Of a stretch of DNA of 9,291 bases, positions 1 through 6,105 are shown piece after piece. Both the position numbers and the translations under genes were made by a program. Location: contig CANFHS010000085.1 of the NCBI GenBank assembly GCA_947446835.1, positions 1 through 9,291 on the forward strand. The letters are read 5' to 3'. The notes beneath the pieces were generated by a model that saw only the letters and a list, made by a program, of their open reading frames with translations, searched no databases and was not told where the DNA came from. Each line of letters opens with the position of its first letter. The first letter of the stretch is position 1. Source of the DNA: Bacteriovoracaceae bacterium. GTDB lineage: Bacteria > Bdellovibrionota > UBA1018.

Positions 1-37
1 GGGAGCAAGTCCTCCCCGGGCCGCATCGAAAGCCAGC

Positions 38-409
38 TCAGGGATTCGAGCCGCTGGGGGGGGTAGTGGCGCCGGACAGGCTCTTGTCCATGTCCTGCTT
101 GGCCTTGTTGGCCTCGTCCTTGGCCTGGTCCGTGGTCTTGTCGATCGACTGCTCGACTTTGCCGCTCTGTTCTTTCTCCATCCGCGCGGCATTGTCGGTC
201 ATGCACTTCTCAAAGCCCTTGTCGCTCTTGTTGTAGCTCACGCCGGCTTTGTCGACGCAGTGGGTGGCGGTGCTTTTGGCAACCGAGCCAGCCATCTGGT
301 CCTGGGTCTTCGCATTCGGGTCCGACATCGAGGGCTCCTCGGCATTGGCCAAGGCAAAGCCGAAAACGAGGCTCAGGGCGATCGAGCTGGTAGCAATCAG
401 TTTCTTCAT
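38..409 (-). CDS. Small exported Lys/Asp/Gln-rich protein of unknown function
   Basis: Product of 123 residues. Residues 1-23 form a typical Sec signal peptide: MKK, then a hydrophobic stretch, then a cut after Ala-Asn-Ala before Glu-Glu, so the mature protein should reach the periplasm or the outside. The mature part has two cysteines (C51 and C69), which could form one disulfide. Residues about 77-112 are rich in K, D, Q, A and E with no proline, and should form a long amphipathic helix resembling LEA-like or coiled-coil segments. A Thr-Pro-Pro-Ser-Gly tail follows. I do not recognise a family. An in-frame ATG at 445 would give a 135-residue version, but it would put charged and proline-rich residues before the signal peptide, and a clear AAGGAG lies 9 bases ahead of the ATG at 409, so 409 is chosen. 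It is the last gene of a probable three-gene minus-strand unit. A run of eight C lies near its 3' end. Confidence 0.8.
   Translation of the reverse strand: MKKLIATSSIALSLVFGFALANAEEPSMSDPNAKTQDQMAGSVAKSTATHCVDKAGVSYNKSDKGFEKCMTDNAARMEKEQSGKVEQSIDKTTDQAKDEANKAKQDMDKSLSGATTPPSGSNP
56..63 (-). repeat. C8 homopolymer tract inside the coding region
   Basis: On the coding (minus) strand this is eight consecutive C, encoding part of Thr-Pro-Pro close to the C-terminus of the small exported protein. Gain or loss of one C would bypass the TGA at 38-40. Both shifted frames stay open to the window edge. This length is at the low end for slippage-prone tracts. Confidence 0.9.
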
Positions 410-418
410 GGAATGGGT

Positions 419-424
419 CTCCTT
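419..424 (-). promoter_or_regulatory. Ribosome binding site that sets the start at 409
   Basis: AAGGAG on the minus strand lies 9 bases before the ATG at 409. It argues for the shorter protein beginning with MKKL rather than the in-frame ATG at 445. Confidence 0.8.
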
Positions 425-469
425 CTTCGGGGGCCAAGGCTGCAAACCGGAGGCCGACCTGTGGTTTCA

Positions 470-946
470 TCAGCCGGTTCGCTCGATTTGCCTTTGGTAA
501 AGTCCATGGATTTCAGCAGCTTCGAGCACAAGGCCGTCCAGCCGGGTGGTCAAGGCGGGCAGCTTGAGGCGAGGTTCCAGGTCAATGGCTTCGCGCAGGG
601 CCATCAGCCGGAAGGTGTAGCGATGGGCGTTCGCGCCTCGGGGAGGGCAGGGCCCCGAGTAGCCCAGCTTGCCGAAGCTGTTCAGGCCCTGCCGGATCCC
701 GTTGGGGAGCTGTTCCTGCGGTGGAATTCCGGTCGGCAGGTGCTTCAGGTCGGGAGGAATCCGGTAGACCAGCCAGTGCACGAAGGGGTCGGGGTGGACG
801 TCGATATCCACGGCGAGCAGGGCAAAGGCGGCCGTTCCGGGGGGCGGGTCCTCCCACCGAAGCTCGGGTGAAGAGTTGTCCAGATCGCAGGTGTAGCGCG
901 CGTCGAACAGCCCGCGCGAATTGATGGCGTCGCTCCATAGGCGCAT
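470..946 (-). CDS. YbhB/YbcL-type PEBP (Raf kinase inhibitor-like) protein
   Basis: Product of 158 residues, about the usual length of bacterial YbhB-type proteins. The PEBP landmarks appear in order: a Ser-Ser-Pro-Glu-Leu segment (25-29); Asp-Pro-Pro-Pro-Gly-Thr (33-38); a strand containing D47 and D49; HWLVYRIP (57-64); Gly-Leu-Asn-Ser (87-90); the anion-pocket motif Tyr-Ser-Gly-Pro-Cys-Pro-Pro (96-102); and His-Arg-Tyr-Thr-Phe (108-112). PEBP proteins bind phosphorylated or anionic ligands. The role of the bacterial members is poorly defined, so no substrate is assigned. There is no signal peptide, so it should be cytoplasmic. The start at 946 has GGGAGG (955-960) 8 bases upstream. It sits 43 bases after the upstream secreted-protein gene and 60 bases before the small exported protein, on the same strand, so it is probably cotranscribed. 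The family call is firm; the function is open. Confidence 0.93.
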   Translation of the reverse strand: MRLWSDAINSRGLFDARYTCDLDNSSPELRWEDPPPGTAAFALLAVDIDVHPDPFVHWLVYRIPPDLKHLPTGIPPQEQLPNGIRQGLNSFGKLGYSGPCPPRGANAHRYTFRLMALREAIDLEPRLKLPALTTRLDGLVLEAAEIHGLYQRQIERTG

Positions 947-989
947 GAGTCAGGCCTCCCGGGCGGGATCATGGAGGAAGCGTGCCGAG

Positions 990-1709
990 TCAATCCAGGC
1001 GCGGGGAGTCGGTCTCGCCCGGGGAGCCCGCGGCGGGAGGGGTTTCATCCTCGTCGTCCGCATCGTCGCCATCGCGTCGGGCCTTCAGGTCCAGCGGCTT
1101 GGCCAGCATGGGCCGGGCGCGCGTCTCGATCTCGAAGCATTGCTTGCGCTTGACCTGGGCCAGGGTGTGGCGCTGCCGCGACTCCAGGCTGCCCGGGGAG
1201 CGCAGTTCGGACAGCTTTTCCTGCAGTCCCTGGGGGTTGGGCTCGGCGACAAAGACGCTGGGTTCGATGGATTTGTAGCGGCGGCCGTGGCGCTTCTTTT
1301 CGACCAGTTCCTTCTGGAAGACCACGTAGGACTCGGCGGCGCCACCGGGCAGGCAGCGGCCGAAAAAGGCACGGCTGTCGAACAGGATCGCCTTGGATTT
1401 GGGGTCCAGGATCTTGCCGGGCTGGACGAACTGGAAGGTGCGGGAGCCGTCCTGGCGGACCAGGAAGACCGCCCGATCCTCAAGACAATCGATGCAATTG
1501 CGACCGGTCAGGATCAGGAACGGGGCGCCTTCGGTCGACGCGAGCAGGCCCAGGTATTTGATCTCCTTGAGCTGGGTGACCACGGGGGTTTGCCCCTTGA
1601 AAACCAGGGTGCCCCCCTCGATTCGCTCCAGCTCCGGGAGCTGCGCAGCCCGGGCGGTGGAGACGGTCAGAAGCAGAAATCCCAGGGTCATCAGGCGCGC
1701 AAGTTTCAT
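990..1709 (-). CDS. Exported four-cysteine protein of unknown function with acidic tail
   Basis: Product of 239 residues that I do not recognise. Residues 1-22 form a signal peptide: Lys and Arg at the N-terminus, a Leu-rich core, and Ala-Arg-Ala-Ala at the likely cut site. The mature part contains a CxxC motif (C72 and C75, Asn-Cys-Ile-Asp-Cys), C119 and C191, giving four cysteines that could form two disulfides or bind a metal. Residues about 30-135 are rich in beta-forming segments; 134-200 are basic; 213-225 form an acidic run (Asp-Gly-Asp-Asp-Ala-Asp-Asp) before a Pro/Ser-rich end. The start at 1709 is chosen because it gives a complete signal peptide. No Shine-Dalgarno sequence precedes it, but a sigma70-like promoter (1718-1746) would start the transcript within a few bases of the ATG, so it may be leaderless. 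It heads a probable unit with the PEBP and small exported protein genes and is divergent from the Fe-S scaffold gene, with only 29 bases between the starts. Confidence 0.82.
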   Translation of the reverse strand: MKLARLMTLGFLLLTVSTARAAQLPELERIEGGTLVFKGQTPVVTQLKEIKYLGLLASTEGAPFLILTGRNCIDCLEDRAVFLVRQDGSRTFQFVQPGKILDPKSKAILFDSRAFFGRCLPGGAAESYVVFQKELVEKKRHGRRYKSIEPSVFVAEPNPQGLQEKLSELRSPGSLESRQRHTLAQVKRKQCFEIETRARPMLAKPLDLKARRDGDDADDEDETPPAAGSPGETDSPRLD

Positions 1710-1717
1710 CTATGGCC

Positions 1718-1746
1718 AGTATAGGGTATAGGACGCGCATGGCCAA
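1718..1746 (-). promoter_or_regulatory. Candidate sigma70 promoter for the 1709-38 minus-strand unit
   Basis: On the minus strand, TTGGCC at 1746-1741 (4 of 6 matches to TTGACA) is followed after exactly 17 bases by TATACT at 1723-1718 (5 of 6 matches to TATAAT). Transcription would begin near 1711-1710, one or two bases before the ATG at 1709, giving an essentially leaderless mRNA. The -35 box covers the second and third codons of the divergent Fe-S scaffold gene, so the two genes would share this DNA. An AT-rich patch is unusual in this GC-rich region. The start site is inferred, not measured. Confidence 0.45.
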
Positions 1747-2302
1747 CGAAGTCTATGTTTCCCTGGAGTTCACCCCCAATCCGAATACCTTGAAGTACTC
1801 GGTCAACCGGACGCTGCTGGAGCGGGGGGCGATGAACTTCGTCCAGAAGGCTGACGCGGAGCAAAAAAGCCCGCTCGCTGCCCGCCTCTTTGCCGTGCCC
1901 GGAATTTCGGGCGTGATGCTGGGCCGCGACTTTGTGACCGTCACCAAGACCGAGGACGGCGATTGGGATGTGGTCCACAAGAGCTGCTCGCAGATCGTCG
2001 AAGACCACCTAGTGCAGGGCCTGCCCGTGGTCAACGCCGAGTTCCTGGGTCAGGAAGCCCACAAGGGCGGCTCCAGCGAGATCGAAAAGAAGATCCGCGA
2101 GATCCTGGACAACGAAATCCGTCCCGCTGTGGCGATGGACGGCGGCGACATCACCTTCGAGCGCTTCGAAGGCGGGATCGTGTACCTGTACATGCAGGGC
2201 TCCTGTGCCGGCTGCCCGTCGAGCACGGCCACCCTGAAGGGCGGCATCGAAGCCCGGCTCAGGGAAGCCATTCCGGAAGTCGTCGAAGTCGTCGCGGTCT
2301 GA
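1739..2302 (+). CDS. Nfu/NifU-family iron-sulfur cluster scaffold protein, NFU1-like
   Basis: Product of 187 residues with two domains. Residues about 5-90 match the Nfu N-terminal domain (the Thr-Pro-Asn-Pro-Asn-Thr-Leu-Lys signature at 12-19, and the region ending in Cys83-Ser-Gln). Residues about 113-182 are the NifU C-terminal domain: an Ile-Arg-Pro-Ala-Val-Ala segment, Met-Asp-Gly-Gly-Asp (133-137), and Gly-Ser-Cys-Ala-Gly-Cys-Pro with the cluster-binding CxxC at C156 and C159. This domain order is that of mitochondrial NFU1 and differs from E. coli NfuA, whose N-terminal domain is A-type-like. The family carries a [4Fe-4S] cluster between protomers and delivers it to target enzymes in the cytoplasm. 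An in-frame ATG at 1712 would add nine residues, but the conserved family start and a weak AGGA at 1730-1733 favour 1739. It leads a plus-strand unit with the GNAT and M48 genes. Confidence 0.95.
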   Translation: MANEVYVSLEFTPNPNTLKYSVNRTLLERGAMNFVQKADAEQKSPLAARLFAVPGISGVMLGRDFVTVTKTEDGDWDVVHKSCSQIVEDHLVQGLPVVNAEFLGQEAHKGGSSEIEKKIREILDNEIRPAVAMDGGDITFERFEGGIVYLYMQGSCAGCPSSTATLKGGIEARLREAIPEVVEVVAV

Positions 2303-2315
2303 CCGGCGACGCCGG
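2303..2315 (+). repeat. Short GC hairpin directly after the nfu stop codon
   Basis: CCGGCG and CGCCGG flank a single A. As RNA this gives a five-pair stem (CCGGC/GCCGG) with loop GAC, starting one base after TGA. No T-run follows, so it is not a standard terminator. It could stabilise an mRNA end or modulate read-through into the GNAT gene. Confidence 0.5.
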
Positions 2316-2349
2316 CAGTTGCAGCGGAGCAGTTGGAGCAGCAGTCCAG

Positions 2350-2901
2350 ATGGCGCAGTACGGGCCTGAAACTCTTGTCCTGAGGAACGGGAAGTCCGTC
2401 ACGCTCCGGCATCTGGAGGCGTCCGACGGCCCGGCGTTCGTGGACTACCATCGGGCCATCGCCAGCGAGACCAACTTCACGCTGCTGAACCTGGCGCTGC
2501 CACCGGATGCGGAAAAAGCTTCCGAGGCGTACGCGGCCGATGCGCTCGATCCGCGGGCCTTGCGCCTGGGGGCCTTCGACGGTGCGCGGATGCTGGCCCA
2601 GATCATGGTCCGGCAGGACAGCCCGGGCCATCCGGTGTTCCAGCACACGGGCATCTTCGGCATGAGCGTGCGCGAGGAGCTTTGGGGCCAGGGACTGGGG
2701 CGGAAGCTTCTGGAAGTGATGCACCGGCACGCGGATGCCAGCGGCTACCGGCGCATCGAGGCCAGGGTCCGCACGCGGAACCTGCGGGGCCTGAACCTTT
2801 ACCTGGCGGCCGGCTACCAGGTGGAAGGCGTCCGGCGTGCCATGGCGTTCATCGACGGCCAGCACGAGGACGAGTACCTCATTGCCCGCATCCGGTTGTG
2901 A
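2350..2901 (+). CDS. GNAT-family N-acetyltransferase
   Basis: Product of 183 residues with a single GNAT fold. Motif A is residues about 102-125: a beta strand (Ile-Phe-Gly-Met-Ser-Val), then Trp-Gly-Gln-Gly-Leu-Gly-Arg-Lys-Leu, which fits the Q/R-x-x-G-x-G/A acetyl-CoA pyrophosphate loop, then a helix. Motif B follows: Thr-Arg-Asn-Leu-Arg-Gly-Leu-Asn-Leu-Tyr at about 142-151, then Ala-Ala-Gly-Tyr, with the conserved Asn and Tyr in the usual places. The N-terminus (Val-Thr-Leu-Arg-His-Leu-Glu-Ala-Ser-Asp) is typical of single-domain GNATs that act on small molecules or protein N-termini; the substrate cannot be told. The start at 2350 is preceded by GGAG (2335-2338) with 11-base spacing. The same frame is open much further upstream, but that part overlaps nfu and is a shadow. 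It ends in tandem in-frame stops (TGA TAA). It follows nfu by 47 bases and precedes the M48 gene by 13, so it is probably cotranscribed with both. Confidence 0.93.
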   Translation: MAQYGPETLVLRNGKSVTLRHLEASDGPAFVDYHRAIASETNFTLLNLALPPDAEKASEAYAADALDPRALRLGAFDGARMLAQIMVRQDSPGHPVFQHTGIFGMSVREELWGQGLGRKLLEVMHRHADASGYRRIEARVRTRNLRGLNLYLAAGYQVEGVRRAMAFIDGQHEDEYLIARIRL

Positions 2902-2914
2902 TAACAGGGACCCC

Positions 2915-3703
2915 ATGAAGCACCTCTGGATCTGGCCGATCGTGGCTTTCTTTGCGGTGGCCTGCGCCACCTCACCCCTGGGCAGGAAGCAGCTGATGCT
3001 GATGCCCGACAGCGAGATGGCCCAGCTGGGCTTGCAGTCCTTCGAGCAGATGAAGGCCCAGACCCCCATCGAGCATGATCCGGCCGTGAACGCCTACGTG
3101 AAGTGCGTGGCCTTGCCCATCACCCGGCAGGTGAACGGCACCGAGGTGGGCGCGCGCGGCTGGGAAATCGTGGTCTTCAAGGATGCCAGCGCCAATGCCT
3201 TTGCCCTTCCGGGCGGCAAGATCGGCGTCCACACCGGCCTTTTGCCCGTGGCCAAGACCGACGGCCAGCTGGCCGCGGTGCTGGGACATGAGGTCGGCCA
3301 CGTCATTGCCCGCCACGGCAACGAACGCGTGTCACAGAACCTGCTCGCCAGCAGCAGCCTGGGTGCCGCCGAGATCCTGACCCGCGACAGCAAGAACCAG
3401 GGCCTGATCCTGGGTGCCCTGGGCCTGGGTGCGCAGTTCGGGGTGCTCCTGCCCTTTTCACGGACCCAGGAATCCGAAGCGGACGTGATCGGCCTGGACC
3501 TGATGGCCCGCGCGGGCTTTGATCCGCGCCAGAGCGTGGAGCTCTGGAAGAACATGCTGGCTGCCAATGGCCACGGTCCGCCCCAGTGGATGTCGACCCA
3601 CCCGGCGGGCGAGTCGCGCATCCAGGAGCTCCAGTCCCGGATGGCGCCCGCGCTGGCCCACTACCAGAGGACCGCGGACCACCCGAGCTGCAAGCGGCCT
3701 TAG
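2915..3703 (+). CDS. M48-family zinc metalloprotease, LoiP/BepA-like lipoprotein
   Basis: Product of 262 residues. The N-terminus has a short signal with Phe-Ala-Val-Ala-Cys, so C17 is a plausible lipid-modified cysteine, though the lipobox is not the standard Leu-Ala-Gly form. The catalytic HExxH is H125-E126-V-G-H129. The third zinc ligand is expected at E186 in Glu-Ser-Glu-Ala-Asp. A Ser-Thr-His-Pro segment (H229) matches the conserved His that coordinates zinc in BepA. The length agrees with single-domain LoiP/YggG-type peptidases (about 250 residues); BepA's C-terminal TPR half is absent. Such enzymes act in the periplasm, attached to the outer membrane, on misassembled outer-membrane proteins. 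The start at 2915 has AGGGA (2906-2910) only four bases upstream, and gives a proper signal peptide; the upstream ATG at 2837 lies inside the GNAT gene. The stop overlaps by four bases with the stop of the convergent lipoprotein gene. Confidence 0.94.
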   Translation: MKHLWIWPIVAFFAVACATSPLGRKQLMLMPDSEMAQLGLQSFEQMKAQTPIEHDPAVNAYVKCVALPITRQVNGTEVGARGWEIVVFKDASANAFALPGGKIGVHTGLLPVAKTDGQLAAVLGHEVGHVIARHGNERVSQNLLASSSLGAAEILTRDSKNQGLILGALGLGAQFGVLLPFSRTQESEADVIGLDLMARAGFDPRQSVELWKNMLAANGHGPPQWMSTHPAGESRIQELQSRMAPALAHYQRTADHPSCKRP

Positions 3704-3707
3704 CCGC
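3694..3707. terminator. Hairpin spanning both convergent stop codons, possible bidirectional terminator
   Basis: GCGGC (3694-3698) and GCCGC (3703-3707) form a perfect five-pair stem with loop CTTA. The loop and its first closing base hold the plus-strand TAG (3701-3703) and the minus-strand TAA (3702-3700). The structure can form in either transcript. Neither strand has a T-run afterwards, so factor-independent termination is doubtful; it could mark mRNA 3' ends instead. Confidence 0.35.
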
Positions 3708-6090
3708 GCGGATCGAGAATCGGAGGGAGCGAGTTCCAGAGCCGGACGAACCAGTCGGCGGTGTGGCTCGCAGCCTGCCGGACCGGTTCGAGCCAGGACG
3801 CCGGAGCAGGCGGAGCGGCGTCATCCGCCAGGCGGTTGCCGCGCAGGTAGCGCCAGTAGGTGCAGAGGCGGCGTTCCGGCGGCTGGGCGGCCAGCCGGAC
3901 CACGGCCTGGTCGAGCTGCACCGAGAGCTCGGGATGCTCCTTCCAGTGGGGGCTTTCGAGCACCGCACCCGAGCAGGCTTTCTGGGCGGATCGGGTGGGC
4001 CAGCGCCCTTCGAGCGAAAGCACCAGGAGGCACAGCTGCCCCAGGCGTTGGCCATACATCCGGCCGGGCCCGCGTGCGGGTTCGGCGTTGGTCCGGCAGC
4101 GTTCGGCCGCGGCTTCGGACCTGGGCTTCTGGCAGCCCGGTCCGCCCAGCACGCCTTCCTTGAGCTTTCCGAGCGCCCGGTCCAGCGAGGGCGCGAACGA
4201 ACGGTAGAAGGCCCGGGTGTTTTCGAAGGCGATTCGCCGGGAGTCGGCCAGGTCCTGGTAGATGCGGGCGGTGTCCTTGTCCAGGCCCGCAGCCAGCAGG
4301 CGCGCGCGGATTTCCCCGGTCGAAGCGCTCAGGATCTCGGCCACCTCGTCGGGGAATCCGCCCGACTGGCCTGCCTCCAGGCGCTTCAGCAGGTCGGTCT
4401 CCGCGAAACGCCTCACGCGCTCCGAAAAATACTGCGTGCCGGTCTGCAGCTGGAAGATGGCGGCGATTCGCGCCACCTTGTCGACCGGGGTGCGGGTCTC
4501 GTCGGTGTCGTCCAGCACGGCCAGGCCGTTTTCGATCAGTTCGATGGTCTCGGCCAGCGTGCGGGGGAGCTGCGGGTTGCCCAGGCGGGCCTGGTCCTTC
4601 TGCAGCTCGCGCGCGTAGACGAGGATCTGGTCAAAGACCTCGCGGGGCGAAAAATTGTCGGGCAGGCGGTTGTGGCCTTCGACCAGAAGGAGCCTGGCGT
4701 CGATGACGATGAACTCGGAAAACTGCCGGTTCACCAGGTCGGTGACCGACGCAAACACCGTTTCCCAGCCCGTGCGCAGCGATTCGAAGTTCAGCTGTGC
4801 CCCGAAGTTCTCGACGAACCAGGCCTCGATCTCGCCCTGGGTGGGAGTGAAGCTGCCGGGCGCGGGCTTGGGGCCGCTCTCCGGGCAGATCTGGGCAGCC
4901 GAGTAGCCCTTGAGCAGGAAGCAGGCGTAGCGCCAGTTGTCGCTGGTCAGCTCGGCAAACGGGTTGGTGGGGTCCTGGCTGAACGAAAGCTCCTCGGCGG
5001 TCTTCATCACCAGCGAGACGAAGTTGGTGCGGCGGGTGTTCTCGTCCGGATAGGTGCGCGACAGCCGTTCGCTTTCGTTGATGGCGCCATCCACGTTGTT
5101 GCGCGTGGGAAGCAGGCGTCCCAGCTTGAAGAGGATCTTGTTGCGGCGCTGGGCATCGGCCGAGTCGTTGGCGCTGCCCCCGCTGCGCACGCGTTCCAGC
5201 CAGCCCAGGGCGACCGGCAGGCGGCGGCCCAGCAGGTCGATGATGCGGAGCAGCTCGCTTCGCGGCAGCCTGGTCGGGTCGGTGTTTGCCAGGGGCTCGT
5301 CGAGCAGCGTGTAGGCGTCCTGGGCCTGGCAGAACAGGCTCGTCATTCCTTCCAGGCCGCAAGCCAGGGCCGTGGGCATGCGCACTTCGTAAGCGCGCCA
5401 CAGGCTGTCCGCGTTGCCGGCCTGCCGCACGTTCTCGATTCCCAGCTGGGCCAGACCCACCAGGGCCGCCGAGCCCGCCCCGATGGCGGGAGAAATGAAG
5501 CTTCCGGCCACGCCCCCCAGGCCTGCCGCGATCTGGAAGGCGGCGGCGGGGGACTGCTTGAGGCAGACCCCCAGGCCTTGGCTGTCCGCCAGGAGACGCG
5601 CCACCTGGCTGTGGAAGTCGCGGGTGGCGCGTGCGTACTGGTCGTGCGACGGCTTGCCGGCGGCATCGCGCTCGGCCCGGGCGTCGATCAGGTTCAGCTG
5701 CGCGAGCAGCACCGACTGGCCCAGCGAGGAGCGGAGCTCTGGATCAGTGGCAGACTGGAGGGCTGTGGTCAGCTCCTGGAGCTTTTCCTCGGCCAGGCGG
5801 TAGTTCGAGTAGCTGGGGTCGCTGATCAGCGCCGAAAGCTGCGAGGACGCCGCGTCCAGGGAGCCCAGGGTGGCGGAGTAGGGTTTGCACGCATCGGTGT
5901 CGCGCAGGGCCTTGAAGAGCGAGCTCAGGGTCGAGGTCTGGGCCAGGGCCGCCTGGGTCCACTGGCCGACCGAGCCGCAGCCCGAGCTGAACGCATCCAG
6001 GATGGCTTCACCCGCGTCGGGCCGGTGATCCCGGCAGCCGCCCAGGTTGAATGCCAGAAAAGCGCAAACCAACGCCCAGCTTCGACGCAT
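3700..6090 (-). CDS. Large lipoprotein of unknown family (796 residues)
   Basis: The N-terminus reads as a lipoprotein signal: Arg-Arg, a hydrophobic core, and Leu-Gly-Gly-Cys with C19 as the lipid-attached residue; Arg20-Asp21 after it is an E. coli inner-membrane retention-like context, though that rule may not hold here. The mature protein has 12 further cysteines (38, 68, 176, 244, 254, 390, 402, 653, 665, 687, 706, 743), an even number fitting periplasmic disulfides. Most of it looks alpha-helical (for example 80-170, 285-370, 480-640). Residues about 183-218 are an unbroken hydrophobic stretch with many spaced glycines, split by one proline, resembling a helical hairpin. Residues 645-710 are a Cys/Arg-rich segment. 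I recognise no catalytic motif and no family. The start at 6090 has a strong GGGGGGAG seven bases upstream. It lies 82 bases downstream of the RND gene on the same strand. It is not a TolC-type outer-membrane factor. Confidence 0.88.
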   Translation of the reverse strand: MRRSWALVCAFLAFNLGGCRDHRPDAGEAILDAFSSGCGSVGQWTQAALAQTSTLSSLFKALRDTDACKPYSATLGSLDAASSQLSALISDPSYSNYRLAEEKLQELTTALQSATDPELRSSLGQSVLLAQLNLIDARAERDAAGKPSHDQYARATRDFHSQVARLLADSQGLGVCLKQSPAAAFQIAAGLGGVAGSFISPAIGAGSAALVGLAQLGIENVRQAGNADSLWRAYEVRMPTALACGLEGMTSLFCQAQDAYTLLDEPLANTDPTRLPRSELLRIIDLLGRRLPVALGWLERVRSGGSANDSADAQRRNKILFKLGRLLPTRNNVDGAINESERLSRTYPDENTRRTNFVSLVMKTAEELSFSQDPTNPFAELTSDNWRYACFLLKGYSAAQICPESGPKPAPGSFTPTQGEIEAWFVENFGAQLNFESLRTGWETVFASVTDLVNRQFSEFIVIDARLLLVEGHNRLPDNFSPREVFDQILVYARELQKDQARLGNPQLPRTLAETIELIENGLAVLDDTDETRTPVDKVARIAAIFQLQTGTQYFSERVRRFAETDLLKRLEAGQSGGFPDEVAEILSASTGEIRARLLAAGLDKDTARIYQDLADSRRIAFENTRAFYRSFAPSLDRALGKLKEGVLGGPGCQKPRSEAAAERCRTNAEPARGPGRMYGQRLGQLCLLVLSLEGRWPTRSAQKACSGAVLESPHWKEHPELSVQLDQAVVRLAAQPPERRLCTYWRYLRGNRLADDAAPPAPASWLEPVRQAASHTADWFVRLWNSLPPILDPRG

Positions 6091-6097
6091 TTCCCTG

Positions 6098-6105
6098 CTC
6101 CCCCC
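6098..6105 (-). promoter_or_regulatory. Strong ribosome binding site of the large lipoprotein gene
   Basis: GGGGGGAG on the minus strand lies seven bases before the ATG at 6090. It supports that start and suggests efficient translation. A four-pair stem with a TTCG loop (6119-6108) lies just ahead of it. Confidence 0.7.

Noticed and set aside
1..16. GGGAG/CTCCC inverted repeat downstream of the small exported protein gene, possible terminator
   Set aside because: The stem is five pairs and the bases that would hold a T-run lie outside the window, so termination cannot be judged.
260..871. Plus-strand open frame opposite the PEBP gene and small exported protein gene
   Set aside because: It is antisense to a recognisable PEBP family gene and has a composition typical of a shadow.
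921..1724. Plus-strand open frame opposite the exported CxxC protein
   Set aside because: No signal, domain or ribosome binding site. The opposite frame has a full signal peptide and a promoter.
2050..3069. Minus-strand open frame across nfu, GNAT and M48
   Set aside because: It covers three well-supported plus-strand genes with no features of its own.
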